From: Poritiphilus sp965212595
Lineage (GTDB): Bacteria > Bacteroidota > Bacteroidia > Flavobacteriales > Flavobacteriaceae
Assembly: GCA_965212595.1 (NCBI GenBank)
Contig: CBDBVE010000007.1
Location: 310,001 to 374,000 of the forward strand
DNA length: 64,000 nt
Direction: 5' to 3'
The notes under the pieces were generated by a model. The model was not told the DNA's origin and did not search any database. It saw only the letters and a list, made by a program, of their open reading frames with translations. Below, piece after piece: positions 53,489 through 63,975 of the stretch. Each line of letters begins with the position of its first letter. Position 1 is the stretch's first letter. A program made the translations under genes and the position numbers.

Positions 53489-56400
53489 TTAGAATTTTAA
53501 TTCCTCCTTGCGAGCCATGATCTCATCGTATTCTTCTTTAGATCCTACAATGATATTCTCATAGTCTCTCATACCGGTACCAGCCGGGATCTTATGACCG
53601 ACAATCACATTCTCCTTAAGGCCTTCCAGGTGATCTACCTTCCCGCTAACTGCCGCTTCATTGAGCACCTTAGTGGTTTCCTGGAAGGAGGCGGCCGAAA
53701 TAAAGGATTTGGTTTGTAGTGAAGCCCTGGTAATTCCCTGAAGGATAGGCGTAGCCGTTGCTGCTACCGCGTCTCTTGCAGAGACCACAGCTTTGTCAGC
53801 GCGCTTTAAGATGGAGTTCTCATCTCTTAATTCGCGTGCAGAAATAATCTGCCCGGCCTGGAGATTTTCGGACTCACCCGCATCTTCAACTACCTTCTTA
53901 CCGAAGATCTGATCGTTCTCTTCAATAAAATCATCTTTGTGAACCAATTGATTTTCTAGGAAAATAGTATCTCCCGGATCTTCTATACGCACTTTTCTCA
54001 TCATCTGTCTAACTACTACCTCAAAGTGCTTGTCATTGATCTTAACACCTTGCAATCTATACACTTCCTGAACCTCATTTACAAGGTACTGCTGTACAGC
54101 TGAAGGGCCTTTGATAGCCAAAATATCCTCTGGGGTAATAGAACCGTCTGATAACGGCATCCCGGCGCGAACATAATCGTTCTCCTGAACCAGGATCTGA
54201 TTAGAGAGCTTTACCAGGTATTTTTTTATTTCGCCCAATTTAGACTCAATAATAATCTCCCGGTTACCTCTTTTGATCTTACCAAAGGAAACCACACCGT
54301 CAATTTCTGAGACAACTGCCGGGTTAGATGGGTTCCTCGCCTCAAATAGCTCTGTCACCCTTGGTAAACCACCCGTAATATCACCTGCCTTGGCCGACTT
54401 ACGTGGTATTTTTACCAAAATCTTACCCTCTTTAATCTTATCACCATCATCTACCATAATATGAGATCCAACCGGAAGGTTATAAGAACGCAATACAGTA
54501 TCCTTGTTATCCTTGATCAACAGCGTTGGAATTAGCTTCTTATTACGCGATTCTGAGATCACCTTTTCCTGGAAGCCGGTTTGCTCATCAATCTCAACCT
54601 GGTAAGTCACCCCTTGTTCGATATTCTCATAGGCGATTTTTCCAGGGAATTCTGAAACGATGACTCCGTTATAAGGATCCCACTGACAGATAATATCTCC
54701 TTTGCTGATCTTACTTCCATTCTTGATGAATAGTTGTGATCCATAAGGGATGTTATTTGTACTTAAGGTAATTCCTGTAGTAGCGTCAACAACCTTGATC
54801 TCTGAAGTTCTGGAGATAACAATATCTGCCTTTTTTCCTTCACTGTTTTCTCCCTTGACCATTCTTAGGTCTTCAATCTCAGCGATACCGTCGAATTTAG
54901 CTTCTAACTTGTTATCTTCTGAAATGTTCCCGGCAATACCACCCACATGGAAAGTACGCAGTGTTAGCTGTGTTCCAGGTTCACCAATAGATTGCGCGGC
55001 CACAACACCAACGGCTTCTCCACGCTGTACCATTTTATTGGTAGACAGGTTTCTTCCATAACATTTAGCACAAATTCCTTTTTGCGCTTCACATGTTAGT
55101 GCTGATCGTACCTCAATTCGCTCGATTGGAGAAGCTTCAATTTTCTTGACATCAGACTCCATGATCTGTTGACCTGCAGTTAATAGCAGTTCTTCAGTGA
55201 GCGGATCGTGAACATCATGAAGTGATACCCTACCGAGAATTCGCTCTCCCAGGGTCTCAACAACCTCTTCGTTCTTTTTCAAAGATTCTACCTCAATACC
55301 TCTAAGTGTTCCACAATCATCAATGTTTACAATAACATCTTGTGAAACATCAACCAAACGACGGGTTAAATATCCTGCATCGGCCGTTTTCAAAGCGGTA
55401 TCCGCAAGTCCCTTACGGGCTCCGTGGGTTGAGATAAAGTATTCAAGAATAGAAAGGCCTTCCTTAAAGTTAGAAAGGATCGGGTTCTCAATAATTTCTC
55501 CACCTCCTGCAGTAGACTTTTTAGGCTTTGCCATTAATCCACGCATTCCGGTAAGCTGTCTGATCTGTTCCTTAGAACCTCGAGCCCCAGAGTCGAGCAT
55601 CATATACACTGAATTAAAGCCTTGCTGATCCTCTCGGATACGTTTCATGGCCAACTCGGTAAGCATAGCGTTGGTTGAAGTCCAAACGTCAATAACCTGG
55701 TTGTACCTTTCGTTATTGGTAATCAATCCCATGTTATAGTTCATCATAATGCCATCTACCTGCCCATTCGCATCGGCGATCATGTCGTGCTTCTCTTGTG
55801 GAATGATAATATCTCCCAAACTAAATGAGAGACCACCCTTGAAGGCAAAATCATATCCCATGGTTTTGATCTTATCAAGAAATTCTGCCGTAGTAGGAAC
55901 ATCCGTAACAGCTAAAATTTTACCGATAATATCACGTAGTGATTTCTTATTTAAAACTTCATTGACAAAACCAGCGGCCTCGGGAACAACCATATTGAAC
56001 AATACCCTTCCTACGGTTGTCTCAATGATTTGATTGGTAAGTTCTCCTTCTTCATTAAAATCTTTCGTTCTAACTTTTATCCCGGCATTCAACTCTGCAT
56101 TGCCTTCATTAAAGGCGATTACAACTTCTTCATCAGAGTAAAAGGTTAGTCCTTCTCCCCTGACCGGAATTTCCTTTGTAGACTTCCGCTCCTTGGTCAT
56201 ATAATACAATCCTAAAACCATATCTTGAGAAGGAACCGTAATAGGCGATCCATTCGCTGGGTTTAAGATGTTATGCGAAGCGAGCATTAACAACTGCGCT
56301 TCCAAAATAGCTTCTGGCCCTAATGGGAGGTGCACTGCCATTTGGTCACCATCGAAATCCGCATTAAATGCTGTACATACCAAGGGGTGCAAGCGAATTG

Positions 56401-57787
56401 CCTTACCCTCTATAAGCTTTGGCTGAAAGGCCTGGATCCCTAGTCGGTGAAGTGTGGGAGCCCTGTTTAATAATACAGGATGTCCTTTTAGTACATTTTC
56501 TAAAATATCCCAAACTACAGGCTCTTTCTTATCGATGATCTTCTTGGCAGACTTAACAGTTTTTACAATTCCTCTTTCAATCAATTTACGGATTACAAAA
56601 GGTTTGTATAGTTCTGCAGCCATATCTTTAGGAAGACCACATTCGTATAATTTCATTTCAGGGCCTACCACGATAACAGAACGAGCAGAATAATCCACAC
56701 GTTTACCAAGAAGGTTCTGCCTAAAGCGCCCTTGTTTTCCTTTTAAAGAATCTGAAAGCGATTTCAACGGCCTGTTAGATTCGGTCTTAACAGCAGATGC
56801 CTTGCGGGTATTGTCAAATAAAGAATCTACAGCTTCCTGAAGCATACGTTTCTCATTTCTAAGAATTACTTCAGGGGCTTTGATCTCCATTAATCGCTTT
56901 AATCTGTTATTTCGGATGATTACCCTTCGATAAAGATCATTAAGGTCTGAGGTTGCAAATCGCCCACCATCTAATGGCACCAATGGCCTTAGCTCTGGCG
57001 GAATAACAGGGACCACTTTCATGATCATCCACTCCGGCTTGTTCTCCCTGTTATCTTGCGACTCTCTCAAAGCCTCAACCACCTGAAGCCTCTTCAAAGC
57101 TTCTGTCTTACGTTGCTTGGAAGTTTCGGTGTTGGCTTTGTGCCTAAGATTAAAAGAAAGCTCCCTAAGGTCTATCCTTGACAGCAGATCTATTAAACAT
57201 TCTGCGCCCATTTTAGCGATAAACTTATTGGGATCAGAATCTTCTAAATACTGATTCTCAACGGGAATGGATTCTAAAATATTCAAATATTCCTCTTCCG
57301 TTAGGAAATCCATTTTGTTGATTTCTTCGCCTTCAGGCCCTTTGGCGATACCTGGCTGGATCACTACGTAACGTTCGTAGTAAATGATCATATCCAGCTT
57401 CTTGGACGGCAAGCCTAAAAGGTATCCTATCTTATTAGGAAGCGATCTGAAATACCAAATGTGCGCTACAGGAACCACTAAATTAATATGGCCAACCCTA
57501 TCTCGTCTTACTTTTTTCTCGGTAACCTCCACACCACAACGATCACAAACAATACCGCGATAACGTATTCTTTTATACTTACCACAGGCACATTCGTAAT
57601 CTTTAACCGGTCCGAAAATTCGCTCGCAAAACAATCCATCACGCTCAGGTTTGTGCGTTCTATAATTGATTGTTTCGGGCTTTAAAACCTCTCCCCTTGA
57701 CTCTGCAAGAATTGATTCAGGTGAGGCCAAACCAATTGAAATCTTATCAAACCTTTTTACCGTATTATTATCTTTAAGTCTAGCCAT
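53489..57787 (-). CDS. rpoC: DNA-directed RNA polymerase subunit beta'
   Basis: 1432 residues, normal for Bacteroidota. An N-terminal zinc site (CACGKYKRIRYRGIVCDRCG) is followed by the catalytic NADFDGD aspartates in CTAFNADFDGDQMAVHLPLG. The bridge helix/trigger-loop region has GGARKGLADTALKTADAGYL-type sequence (here STHGARKGLADTALKTADAG), and the second zinc cluster has CEAQKGICAKCYG. With beta it forms the active centre of RNA polymerase. It starts 45 bases after rpoB. Confidence 0.98.
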   Translation of the reverse strand: MARLKDNNTVKRFDKISIGLASPESILAESRGEVLKPETINYRTHKPERDGLFCERIFGPVKDYECACGKYKRIRYRGIVCDRCGVEVTEKKVRRDRVGHINLVVPVAHIWYFRSLPNKIGYLLGLPSKKLDMIIYYERYVVIQPGIAKGPEGEEINKMDFLTEEEYLNILESIPVENQYLEDSDPNKFIAKMGAECLIDLLSRIDLRELSFNLRHKANTETSKQRKTEALKRLQVVEALRESQDNRENKPEWMIMKVVPVIPPELRPLVPLDGGRFATSDLNDLYRRVIIRNNRLKRLMEIKAPEVILRNEKRMLQEAVDSLFDNTRKASAVKTESNRPLKSLSDSLKGKQGRFRQNLLGKRVDYSARSVIVVGPEMKLYECGLPKDMAAELYKPFVIRKLIERGIVKTVKSAKKIIDKKEPVVWDILENVLKGHPVLLNRAPTLHRLGIQAFQPKLIEGKAIRLHPLVCTAFNADFDGDQMAVHLPLGPEAILEAQLLMLASHNILNPANGSPITVPSQDMVLGLYYMTKERKSTKEIPVRGEGLTFYSDEEVVIAFNEGNAELNAGIKVRTKDFNEEGELTNQIIETTVGRVLFNMVVPEAAGFVNEVLNKKSLRDIIGKILAVTDVPTTAEFLDKIKTMGYDFAFKGGLSFSLGDIIIPQEKHDMIADANGQVDGIMMNYNMGLITNNERYNQVIDVWTSTNAMLTELAMKRIREDQQGFNSVYMMLDSGARGSKEQIRQLTGMRGLMAKPKKSTAGGGEIIENPILSNFKEGLSILEYFISTHGARKGLADTALKTADAGYLTRRLVDVSQDVIVNIDDCGTLRGIEVESLKKNEEVVETLGERILGRVSLHDVHDPLTEELLLTAGQQIMESDVKKIEASPIERIEVRSALTCEAQKGICAKCYGRNLSTNKMVQRGEAVGVVAAQSIGEPGTQLTLRTFHVGGIAGNISEDNKLEAKFDGIAEIEDLRMVKGENSEGKKADIVISRTSEIKVVDATTGITLSTNNIPYGSQLFIKNGSKISKGDIICQWDPYNGVIVSEFPGKIAYENIEQGVTYQVEIDEQTGFQEKVISESRNKKLIPTLLIKDNKDTVLRSYNLPVGSHIMVDDGDKIKEGKILVKIPRKSAKAGDITGGLPRVTELFEARNPSNPAVVSEIDGVVSFGKIKRGNREIIIESKLGEIKKYLVKLSNQILVQENDYVRAGMPLSDGSITPEDILAIKGPSAVQQYLVNEVQEVYRLQGVKINDKHFEVVVRQMMRKVRIEDPGDTIFLENQLVHKDDFIEENDQIFGKKVVEDAGESENLQAGQIISARELRDENSILKRADKAVVSARDAVAATATPILQGITRASLQTKSFISAASFQETTKVLNEAAVSGKVDHLEGLKENVIVGHKIPAGTGMRDYENIIVGSKEEYDEIMARKEELKF

Positions 57788-57832
57788 AATGCTAATGCTG
57801 ATAGTAAATTATAATGTGTTCAAGAACTTTTA

Positions 57833-60800
57833 TTACTCTTCCAATCTGATATCCAAACCTAATCCCTTAAGTTCGTGCATCAATACATTGAAAGATTCTG
57901 GCAAACCAGGTTCTGGCATGGTTTCTCCTTTAACGATAGATTCATAGGTCTTTGCCCTACCAATAACGTCGTCTGATTTAACAGTCAGGATCTCCCTCAG
58001 GGTCGCTGATGCTCCATATGCTTCCAGTGCCCATACTTCCATCTCTCCAAAACGCTGACCTCCAAATTGAGCTTTACCACCCAGAGGTTGCTGCGTTATT
58101 AAAGAGTAGGGACCAATAGAACGTGCGTGCATCTTATCATCTACCATATGCCCCAGTTTAAGCATGTAAATTACGCCTACTGTTGCGGGTTGATGGAAGC
58201 GTTGTCCTGTTCCGCCATCATATAGATAAGTATGACCAAATCTTGGAACTTCGGCCTCATCAGTAAATGTATTGATCTCGTCAAGAGTGGCTCCGTCAAA
58301 AATTGGTGTCGCAAACTTCTTATCCAATTTTTGACCAGCCCAACCTAATACCGTTTCATAGATCTGACCGATATTCATTCGAGAAGGTACCCCAAGCGGA
58401 TTCAATACGATATCTACAGCGGTTCCGTCCTCCAAGAATGGCATGTCTTCCTGACGTACGATACGGGCAACAATACCTTTGTTTCCGTGACGTCCCGCCA
58501 TTTTATCTCCAACCTTAAGCTTTCTTTTCTTAGCGATGTACACCTTGGCCAGTTTCATAATACCGGCAGGCAGTTCATCTCCAACAGAAATCGTGAACTT
58601 ATCCCTTCTAAGGTTCCCCTGAAGATCGTTAAGCTTAATTTTGTAATTGTGCAGTAAATCGGCAACCTGGGTATTGGTATCCTTATCTGTAGTCCAGCTA
58701 CCTCCTACCAAATGCGCAAAATCATCCACTGCGTTAAGCATCTTCATGGTATACTTCTTACCTTTTGGAAGTACTTCTTCTCCAAGGTCATTTAATACAC
58801 CCTGAGAAGTTTTTCCATTAATAAGTTTAAAGAGCTTATCAACCAAAACATCCTTGAGCTCCTGGAATTTTACCTCGTATTCCAGCTCTAGCTTAGAAAT
58901 TGCTTCCTTGTCTTCAGAACGCTTGCGCTTATCTTTTATAGACCTTGAAAACAACTTCTTATCAATAACAACACCTCTTAATGAAGGCGAAGCTTTTAAA
59001 GAGGCGTCTTTTACATCGCCCGCTTTATCACCAAAGATGGCTCTTAACAGTTTTTCTTCAGGAGTAGGATCAGATTCACCTTTCGGTGTGATCTTTCCGA
59101 TGAGAATATCACCAGGCTTTACCTCAGCCCCAATGCGGATCATCCCGTATTCATCAAGGTCTTTGGTTGCCTCCTCAGAAACATTAGGGATATCGTTGGT
59201 TAATTCTTCAGCTCCCAATTTGGTATCTCGTACCTCAAGCGCGTATTCATCAATATGAATCGAGGTAAAAATATCTTCTCTTACCACTTTCTCTGAGATT
59301 ACTATGGCATCCTCAAAGTTGTATCCTTTCCATGGCATAAATGCCACTTTCAAGTTTCTACCCAATGCCAATTCTCCACTTTCAGTAGCATATCCTTCAC
59401 AAAGAACTTGTCCTTTCTTCACCTTATCACCCTTCTTCACGATAGGTTTAAGGTTAATGCTGGTACCCTGATTGGTTTTTCTAAACTTCACTAAATTGTA
59501 GGTCTTAGAATCCTCTTCAAAGCTCACCAAACGATCTTTCTCTGTCCGCTGATACTTAATAGTAATCTTAGTTGCATCTACGTACTCAATAACCCCATCT
59601 CCTTCTGCATTGATCAATACCCTGGAGTCAGAAGCCACCTGTCTTTCCAAACCGGTCCCTACAATAGGGCTTTGTGGCTTAAGCAGAGGAACAGCCTGAC
59701 GCATCATGTTAGATCCCATCAAGGCGCGGTTCGCATCATCGTGTTCCAGAAACGGAATCAAAGACGCCGAAATAGACGCAATCTGATTTGGAGCAACATC
59801 TGTGTAGTTTACTTCTTTTGGTTCAACCACCGGAAAATCACCTTCTTCTCTCGCAATGACCTTTTCTCTTTCAATAGTGCCGTTATCTTTCAATGGAATA
59901 TTAGCCTGAGCTATTTTCATTCCCTCTTCTTCTTCGGCGCTTAGGTATATAAAATTGGAAGTGTCCACTTTTCCTGCTTCCACTTTGCGGTATGGAGTCT
60001 CCAGGAAGCCCATATGGTTTACCTTGGCAAATACCGAAAGTGATGAAATCAAACCAATATTTGGTCCTTCCGGAGTTTCTATCGGGCAAAGCCTTCCGTA
60101 GTGCGTATAGTGTACGTCCCTTACCTCAAAACCGGCTCTTTCTCTTGAAAGACCTCCTGGTCCTAATGCAGATAACCTACGCTTGTGGGTAATCTCGGCT
60201 AATGGATTTGTCTGATCCATAAACTGAGACAGCTGGTTGGTACCGAAGAAAGAGTTAATCACTGAAGACAAGGTCTTTGCGTTGATCAAATCTATCGGGG
60301 TAAATACCTCGTTATCACGAACGTTCATACGTTCTCTAATGGTCCTTGCCATTCTGGCTAAACCAACACCGAACTGAGAAGATAATTGCTCCCCAACAGT
60401 TCTTACACGTCTATTGGAAAGGTGGTCAATATCATCAATCTCTGCCTTAGAGTTGATCAATTCTATAAGGTATTTGATAATGGTAATGATATCTTCTTTG
60501 GTAAGCACTTGCTTATCCATCCCAATATCCAAACCAAGCTTTTTGTTCATTCTGTAACGCCCCACCTCACCGAGGTTGTAGCGTTGATCAGAGAAAAACA
60601 ATTTATCGATAATACCTCTTGCCGTCTCTTCATCTGGCGGTTCTGCATTACGCAGTTGACGGTAAATATGCTCAACGGCTTCTTTTTCCGAGTTCGTCGG
60701 ATCTTTTTGAAGTGTATTGTGAATAATGGCATAATCACTTTGAGCATTGTTTTCTTTATGAAGCAGGATGGTTTTCACATCGGTCTCCATGATTTCGTCT

Positions 60801-61642
60801 ATATGCTCCTTTTCAAGAACCGTGTCTCTATCAAGAACGATCTCATTTCTTTCAATAGAAACCACTTCGCCAGTATCCTCATCCACAAAATCTTCATGCC
60901 AGGTGTTTAACACCCTGGCAGCGAGTTTACGGCCCAGCACTTTCTTAAGTCCGGCCTTAGACACTTTTACTTCTTCAGAAAGGTCGAAGATCTCCAAAAT
61001 GTCTTTATCTCTCTCAAATCCGATGGCTCGGAAGAGTGTCGTAACCGGTAATTTTTTCTTTCTATCAATGTAGGCGTACATTACGCTATTGATATCTGTA
61101 GCAAACTCAATCCACGATCCCTTAAACGGAATCACACGAGCGGAATACAATTTAGTTCCGTTAGCATGGAAAGACTGGCCAAAGAAAACACCGGGAGAAC
61201 GGTGTAACTGACTTACTACAACCCTTTCTGCACCATTAATTACAAAGGTACCGCTAGGCGTCATGTAAGGAATTGTCCCCAGGTAAACATCTTGTACAAT
61301 GGTTTCGAAATCTTCGTGTTCGGGATCTGTACAATATAGTTTTAACCTGGCTTTTAAAGGAACACTATAAGTAAGGCCTCGCTCTATACATTCTTGAATT
61401 GAATATCTGGGCGGGTCTATAAAGTAATCAAGAAACTCCAGTACAAACTGGTTTCTGGTATCAGTAATTGGAAAGTTTTCCATGAAGGTATTGTAGAGCC
61501 CTTCATTACCCCTTTCGTCAGATTTTGTCTCAAGCTGAAAAAAGTCTTGAAATGACTTAATCTGAATGTCCAAGAAATCCGGATAATCCGGTATGTTCTT
61601 TGCGGATGCGAAACTTATTCTTTCAGTCTGTTTTGTGAACAT
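57833..61642 (-). CDS. rpoB: DNA-directed RNA polymerase subunit beta
   Basis: 1269 residues. The rifampicin-binding region reads FFGTNQLSQFMDQTNPLAEI then THKRRLSALGPGGLSRERAG, with the wild-type-looking D, H and S residues. GRHGNKGIV and the C-terminal AYGASATLREILTVKSDD are also typical. Catalytic partner of beta'. It is preceded by a 138-base gap with a large hairpin that separates it from rplL. Confidence 0.98.
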   Translation of the reverse strand: MFTKQTERISFASAKNIPDYPDFLDIQIKSFQDFFQLETKSDERGNEGLYNTFMENFPITDTRNQFVLEFLDYFIDPPRYSIQECIERGLTYSVPLKARLKLYCTDPEHEDFETIVQDVYLGTIPYMTPSGTFVINGAERVVVSQLHRSPGVFFGQSFHANGTKLYSARVIPFKGSWIEFATDINSVMYAYIDRKKKLPVTTLFRAIGFERDKDILEIFDLSEEVKVSKAGLKKVLGRKLAARVLNTWHEDFVDEDTGEVVSIERNEIVLDRDTVLEKEHIDEIMETDVKTILLHKENNAQSDYAIIHNTLQKDPTNSEKEAVEHIYRQLRNAEPPDEETARGIIDKLFFSDQRYNLGEVGRYRMNKKLGLDIGMDKQVLTKEDIITIIKYLIELINSKAEIDDIDHLSNRRVRTVGEQLSSQFGVGLARMARTIRERMNVRDNEVFTPIDLINAKTLSSVINSFFGTNQLSQFMDQTNPLAEITHKRRLSALGPGGLSRERAGFEVRDVHYTHYGRLCPIETPEGPNIGLISSLSVFAKVNHMGFLETPYRKVEAGKVDTSNFIYLSAEEEEGMKIAQANIPLKDNGTIEREKVIAREEGDFPVVEPKEVNYTDVAPNQIASISASLIPFLEHDDANRALMGSNMMRQAVPLLKPQSPIVGTGLERQVASDSRVLINAEGDGVIEYVDATKITIKYQRTEKDRLVSFEEDSKTYNLVKFRKTNQGTSINLKPIVKKGDKVKKGQVLCEGYATESGELALGRNLKVAFMPWKGYNFEDAIVISEKVVREDIFTSIHIDEYALEVRDTKLGAEELTNDIPNVSEEATKDLDEYGMIRIGAEVKPGDILIGKITPKGESDPTPEEKLLRAIFGDKAGDVKDASLKASPSLRGVVIDKKLFSRSIKDKRKRSEDKEAISKLELEYEVKFQELKDVLVDKLFKLINGKTSQGVLNDLGEEVLPKGKKYTMKMLNAVDDFAHLVGGSWTTDKDTNTQVADLLHNYKIKLNDLQGNLRRDKFTISVGDELPAGIMKLAKVYIAKKRKLKVGDKMAGRHGNKGIVARIVRQEDMPFLEDGTAVDIVLNPLGVPSRMNIGQIYETVLGWAGQKLDKKFATPIFDGATLDEINTFTDEAEVPRFGHTYLYDGGTGQRFHQPATVGVIYMLKLGHMVDDKMHARSIGPYSLITQQPLGGKAQFGGQRFGEMEVWALEAYGASATLREILTVKSDDVIGRAKTYESIVKGETMPEPGLPESFNVLMHELKGLGLDIRLEE

Positions 61643-61708
61643 CTATGGGCATTTTGAACGTGAATACTTGTGTAGGTCGTATATATCTTTATATACTATG
61701 TATAAAAG

Positions 61709-61759
61709 GGTTTAGGTCTAGCCCATCCCGCCGATGGCGGGACTGGAAAGACCTAAACC
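61709..61759 (-). promoter_or_regulatory. Nested hairpin between rplL and rpoB (attenuator or processing site)
   Basis: Outer arms GGTTTAGGTCT / AGACCTAAACC (11 bp, perfect) enclose an inner CCCGCC-ATC-GGCGGG hairpin. In the minus-strand message it is followed by TTTTATA only, a weak T-run, which suits partial termination or RNase processing between ribosomal-protein and polymerase genes. Confidence 0.6.
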
Positions 61760-61780
61760 TAAACCATATGGTTAGCGCTA

Positions 61781-62167
61781 TTATTTAAGCTCAACTTCTG
61801 CTCCTGCTTCTTCCAATGATTTTTTGATACCTTCAGCTTCGTCTTTGGCAACACCTTCTTTAACAGCTTTTGGTGCGCTATCAACGATGTCTTTTGCATC
61901 TTTCAATCCTAGTCCGGTTAATTCTTTAACCAACTTAACTACTGCAAGTTTAGAACCTCCTGCAGCTGTAAGGATTACATCAAATTCTGATTTCTCTTCA
62001 GCAGCTTCACCGCCTTCACCTCCGGCGGCAGCAGCGCCACCAGCAACTGCAACTGCAGCGGCTGCAGGCTCAATGCCATACTCTTCTTTTAATATATCGG
62101 CCAATTCATTTACCTCCTTTACGGTAAGGTTGACCAATTGTTCTGCGAAATCTTTTAAATCTGCCAT
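61781..62167 (-). CDS. rplL: 50S ribosomal protein L7/L12
   Basis: 128 residues. N-terminal dimerisation helices (LKDFAEQLVNLTVKEVNELA), an Ala/Gly-rich hinge (~36-58), and the C-terminal factor-binding domain (FDVILTAAGGSKLAVVKLVK, GLGLKDAKDIVDSAPKAVKE). It forms the flexible stalk that recruits translation factors. It lies 51 bases after rplJ. Confidence 0.97.
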   Translation of the reverse strand: MADLKDFAEQLVNLTVKEVNELADILKEEYGIEPAAAAVAVAGGAAAAGGEGGEAAEEKSEFDVILTAAGGSKLAVVKLVKELTGLGLKDAKDIVDSAPKAVKEGVAKDEAEGIKKSLEEAGAEVELK

Positions 62168-62218
62168 TTTTCTATCGTTTAATAAAATTTTTAAATTATT
62201 CTGGTTTTTAGTGCGTAC

Positions 62219-62734
62219 TTATTTTTCGGATAAGGTCTTAAGGATTCCTGCAAGTTTACCACCTCCTGACTTTAAGCCAGAGATAACATTTTTGGCAGGG
62301 GATTGTAACAATCCAATAATCTCAGCGATTACCTCTTCTTTAGACTTAATGCTTACCAAAGTATCTAGCTTATCATCGCCTACAAAAATTGCCTCCTCAA
62401 TGAAAGCGCCTTTTAATACCGGGCGATCAGACTTTTTTCTAAAATTCTTGATAAGCTTCGCCGGGGCGTTACCCGCCTCAGCGAACATTAAGGAAGTATT
62501 GCCTTTCAATACTTCAGGAAGTTCACCAAATTCTTTATCTGAAGCTTCCATTGCTTTTGCAAGCAAGGTGTTTTTAACTACAGATAATTTGACGTCAGCC
62601 TTAAAACAGGCCCTTCTCAAATTTGATGTTGTCATTGCATCCAAACCTGAAATATCTGCCAGGTAAATGGTGGAATTCTCCGCCAACTGAGCAGTCAAAT
62701 CCTCTATAACGGTTGCTTTTTCTTCTCTTGTCAT
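62219..62734 (-). CDS. rplJ: 50S ribosomal protein L10
   Basis: 171 residues. The N-terminus TREEKATVIEDLTAQLAENS and the LRRACFKADVKLSVVKNTLL segment are typical. L10 anchors L7/L12 dimers on the ribosome and in many bacteria represses its own operon. The gap to rplA is only 19 bases, leaving little room for a separate L10 leader. Confidence 0.96.
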   Translation of the reverse strand: MTREEKATVIEDLTAQLAENSTIYLADISGLDAMTTSNLRRACFKADVKLSVVKNTLLAKAMEASDKEFGELPEVLKGNTSLMFAEAGNAPAKLIKNFRKKSDRPVLKGAFIEEAIFVGDDKLDTLVSIKSKEEVIAEIIGLLQSPAKNVISGLKSGGGKLAGILKTLSEK

Positions 62735-62753
62735 ACTTAAAAAAAGTTTACAA

Positions 62754-63443
62754 TTAAACTGCTCTTGGATCTAGTTGAAGGCTAGGGCTCATGGTACTAG
62801 ACATGTAAATACTTCTCATGTATACACCTTTTGCCGCTGCAGGCTTCATTTTATTCAAGGTATCTAACAACTCTTGTGCATTACCAGCAATTTTCTCAGC
62901 CGAAAAAGAGGCCTTGCCAATAGCGGCATGAACAATACCAGCCTTATCTACCTTAAAATCTATTTTACCGGCTTTTACATCAGATACAGCCTTTGCAATA
63001 TCCATAGTAACCGTTCCTGTTTTTGGATTAGGCATTAGCCCTCTTGGCCCTAAAATACGGCCTAAAGGTCCTAATTTACCCATGACGCTTGGCATGGTGA
63101 TGATCACATCAACATCGGTCCAACCGCCTTTAATCTTATCCAAATATTCATCTAACCCAACATAATCAGCGCCCGCGTCTTTCGCGTCCGCTTCTTTATC
63201 TGGGGTAACCAAAGCCAAAACTTTTACATCCTTTCCGGTACCGTGAGGTAGTGTTACCACCCCTCTTACCATCTGATTTGCCTTTCTTGGATCTACACCC
63301 AAGCGTATAGCCAAATCTATAGAAGCATCAAATTTTGCATTGGTAATTTCCTTTATCAAAGCTGAAGCTTCTTCCACAGTATAGAGCTTATCTTTCTCTA
63401 TCTTGGCATGCGCTTCTTTTTGCTTACGTGTTAACTTTGCCAT
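62754..63443 (-). CDS. rplA: 50S ribosomal protein L1
   Basis: 229 residues. The signature IKGGWTDVDVIITMPSVMGK and GRILGPRGLMPNPKTGTV are complete. L1 forms the stalk that moves E-site tRNA and can repress its own operon. It starts 21 bases after rplK. Confidence 0.97.
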   Translation of the reverse strand: MAKLTRKQKEAHAKIEKDKLYTVEEASALIKEITNAKFDASIDLAIRLGVDPRKANQMVRGVVTLPHGTGKDVKVLALVTPDKEADAKDAGADYVGLDEYLDKIKGGWTDVDVIITMPSVMGKLGPLGRILGPRGLMPNPKTGTVTMDIAKAVSDVKAGKIDFKVDKAGIVHAAIGKASFSAEKIAGNAQELLDTLNKMKPAAAKGVYMRSIYMSSTMSPSLQLDPRAV

Positions 63444-63464
63444 GCTAAAATTTTGTTTAAGATG

Positions 63465-63902
63465 TTAAAACGGGCGTTTCCCTGAAACTTTTAGACCCAT
63501 AGATCTTGCTGTTCCGGCAACCATGCTCATTGCTGATTCTACAGTAAATGCATTTAGATCTACCATTTTGTCCTCAGCAATTACCTTTACCTGATCCCAG
63601 GTAACTCTACCCGACCTAGTTCGGTTTGGTTCGCCCGATCCTTTTTTAATTTTAGCCGCTTCCATAAGTTGAACTGCCGCAGGTGGTGTTTTTACGACGA
63701 AGTCGAACGACTTGTCTTTGTAGACGGTGATAACAACCGGCAATATCTTGCCTTGTTTGTCCTGTGTACGCGCATTAAATTGCTTACAGAACTCCATGAT
63801 GTTAACGCCGGCAGCACCTAAAGCGGGTCCAACCGGTGGCGACGGATTCGCAACACCTCCCCTAACTTGTAGTTTAACTACTTTACTTACTTCTTTTGCC
63901 AT
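63465..63902 (-). CDS. rplK: 50S ribosomal protein L11
   Basis: 145 residues. The N-domain has VRGGVANPSPPVGPALGAAG with the conserved prolines. The RNA-binding C-domain has GRVTWDQVKVIAEDKMVDLN and ends VAGTARSMGLKVSG. It forms the GTPase-associated centre base and is the usual thiostrepton target. It follows the nusG stop by 73 bases. Confidence 0.97.
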   Translation of the reverse strand: MAKEVSKVVKLQVRGGVANPSPPVGPALGAAGVNIMEFCKQFNARTQDKQGKILPVVITVYKDKSFDFVVKTPPAAVQLMEAAKIKKGSGEPNRTRSGRVTWDQVKVIAEDKMVDLNAFTVESAMSMVAGTARSMGLKVSGKRPF

Positions 63903-63975
63903 TGTTTTTAAATTAAACTGCGAAGTGCTTATTTGGAAGCCAGCACTTCAACTATATAGATATACGTAACAGTTC

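Noticed and set aside
61824..62666. 280-residue plus-strand ORF across rplL and rplJ
   Set aside because: Antisense to two certain ribosomal protein genes; low-complexity Ala/Ser composition from the L7/L12 hinge.
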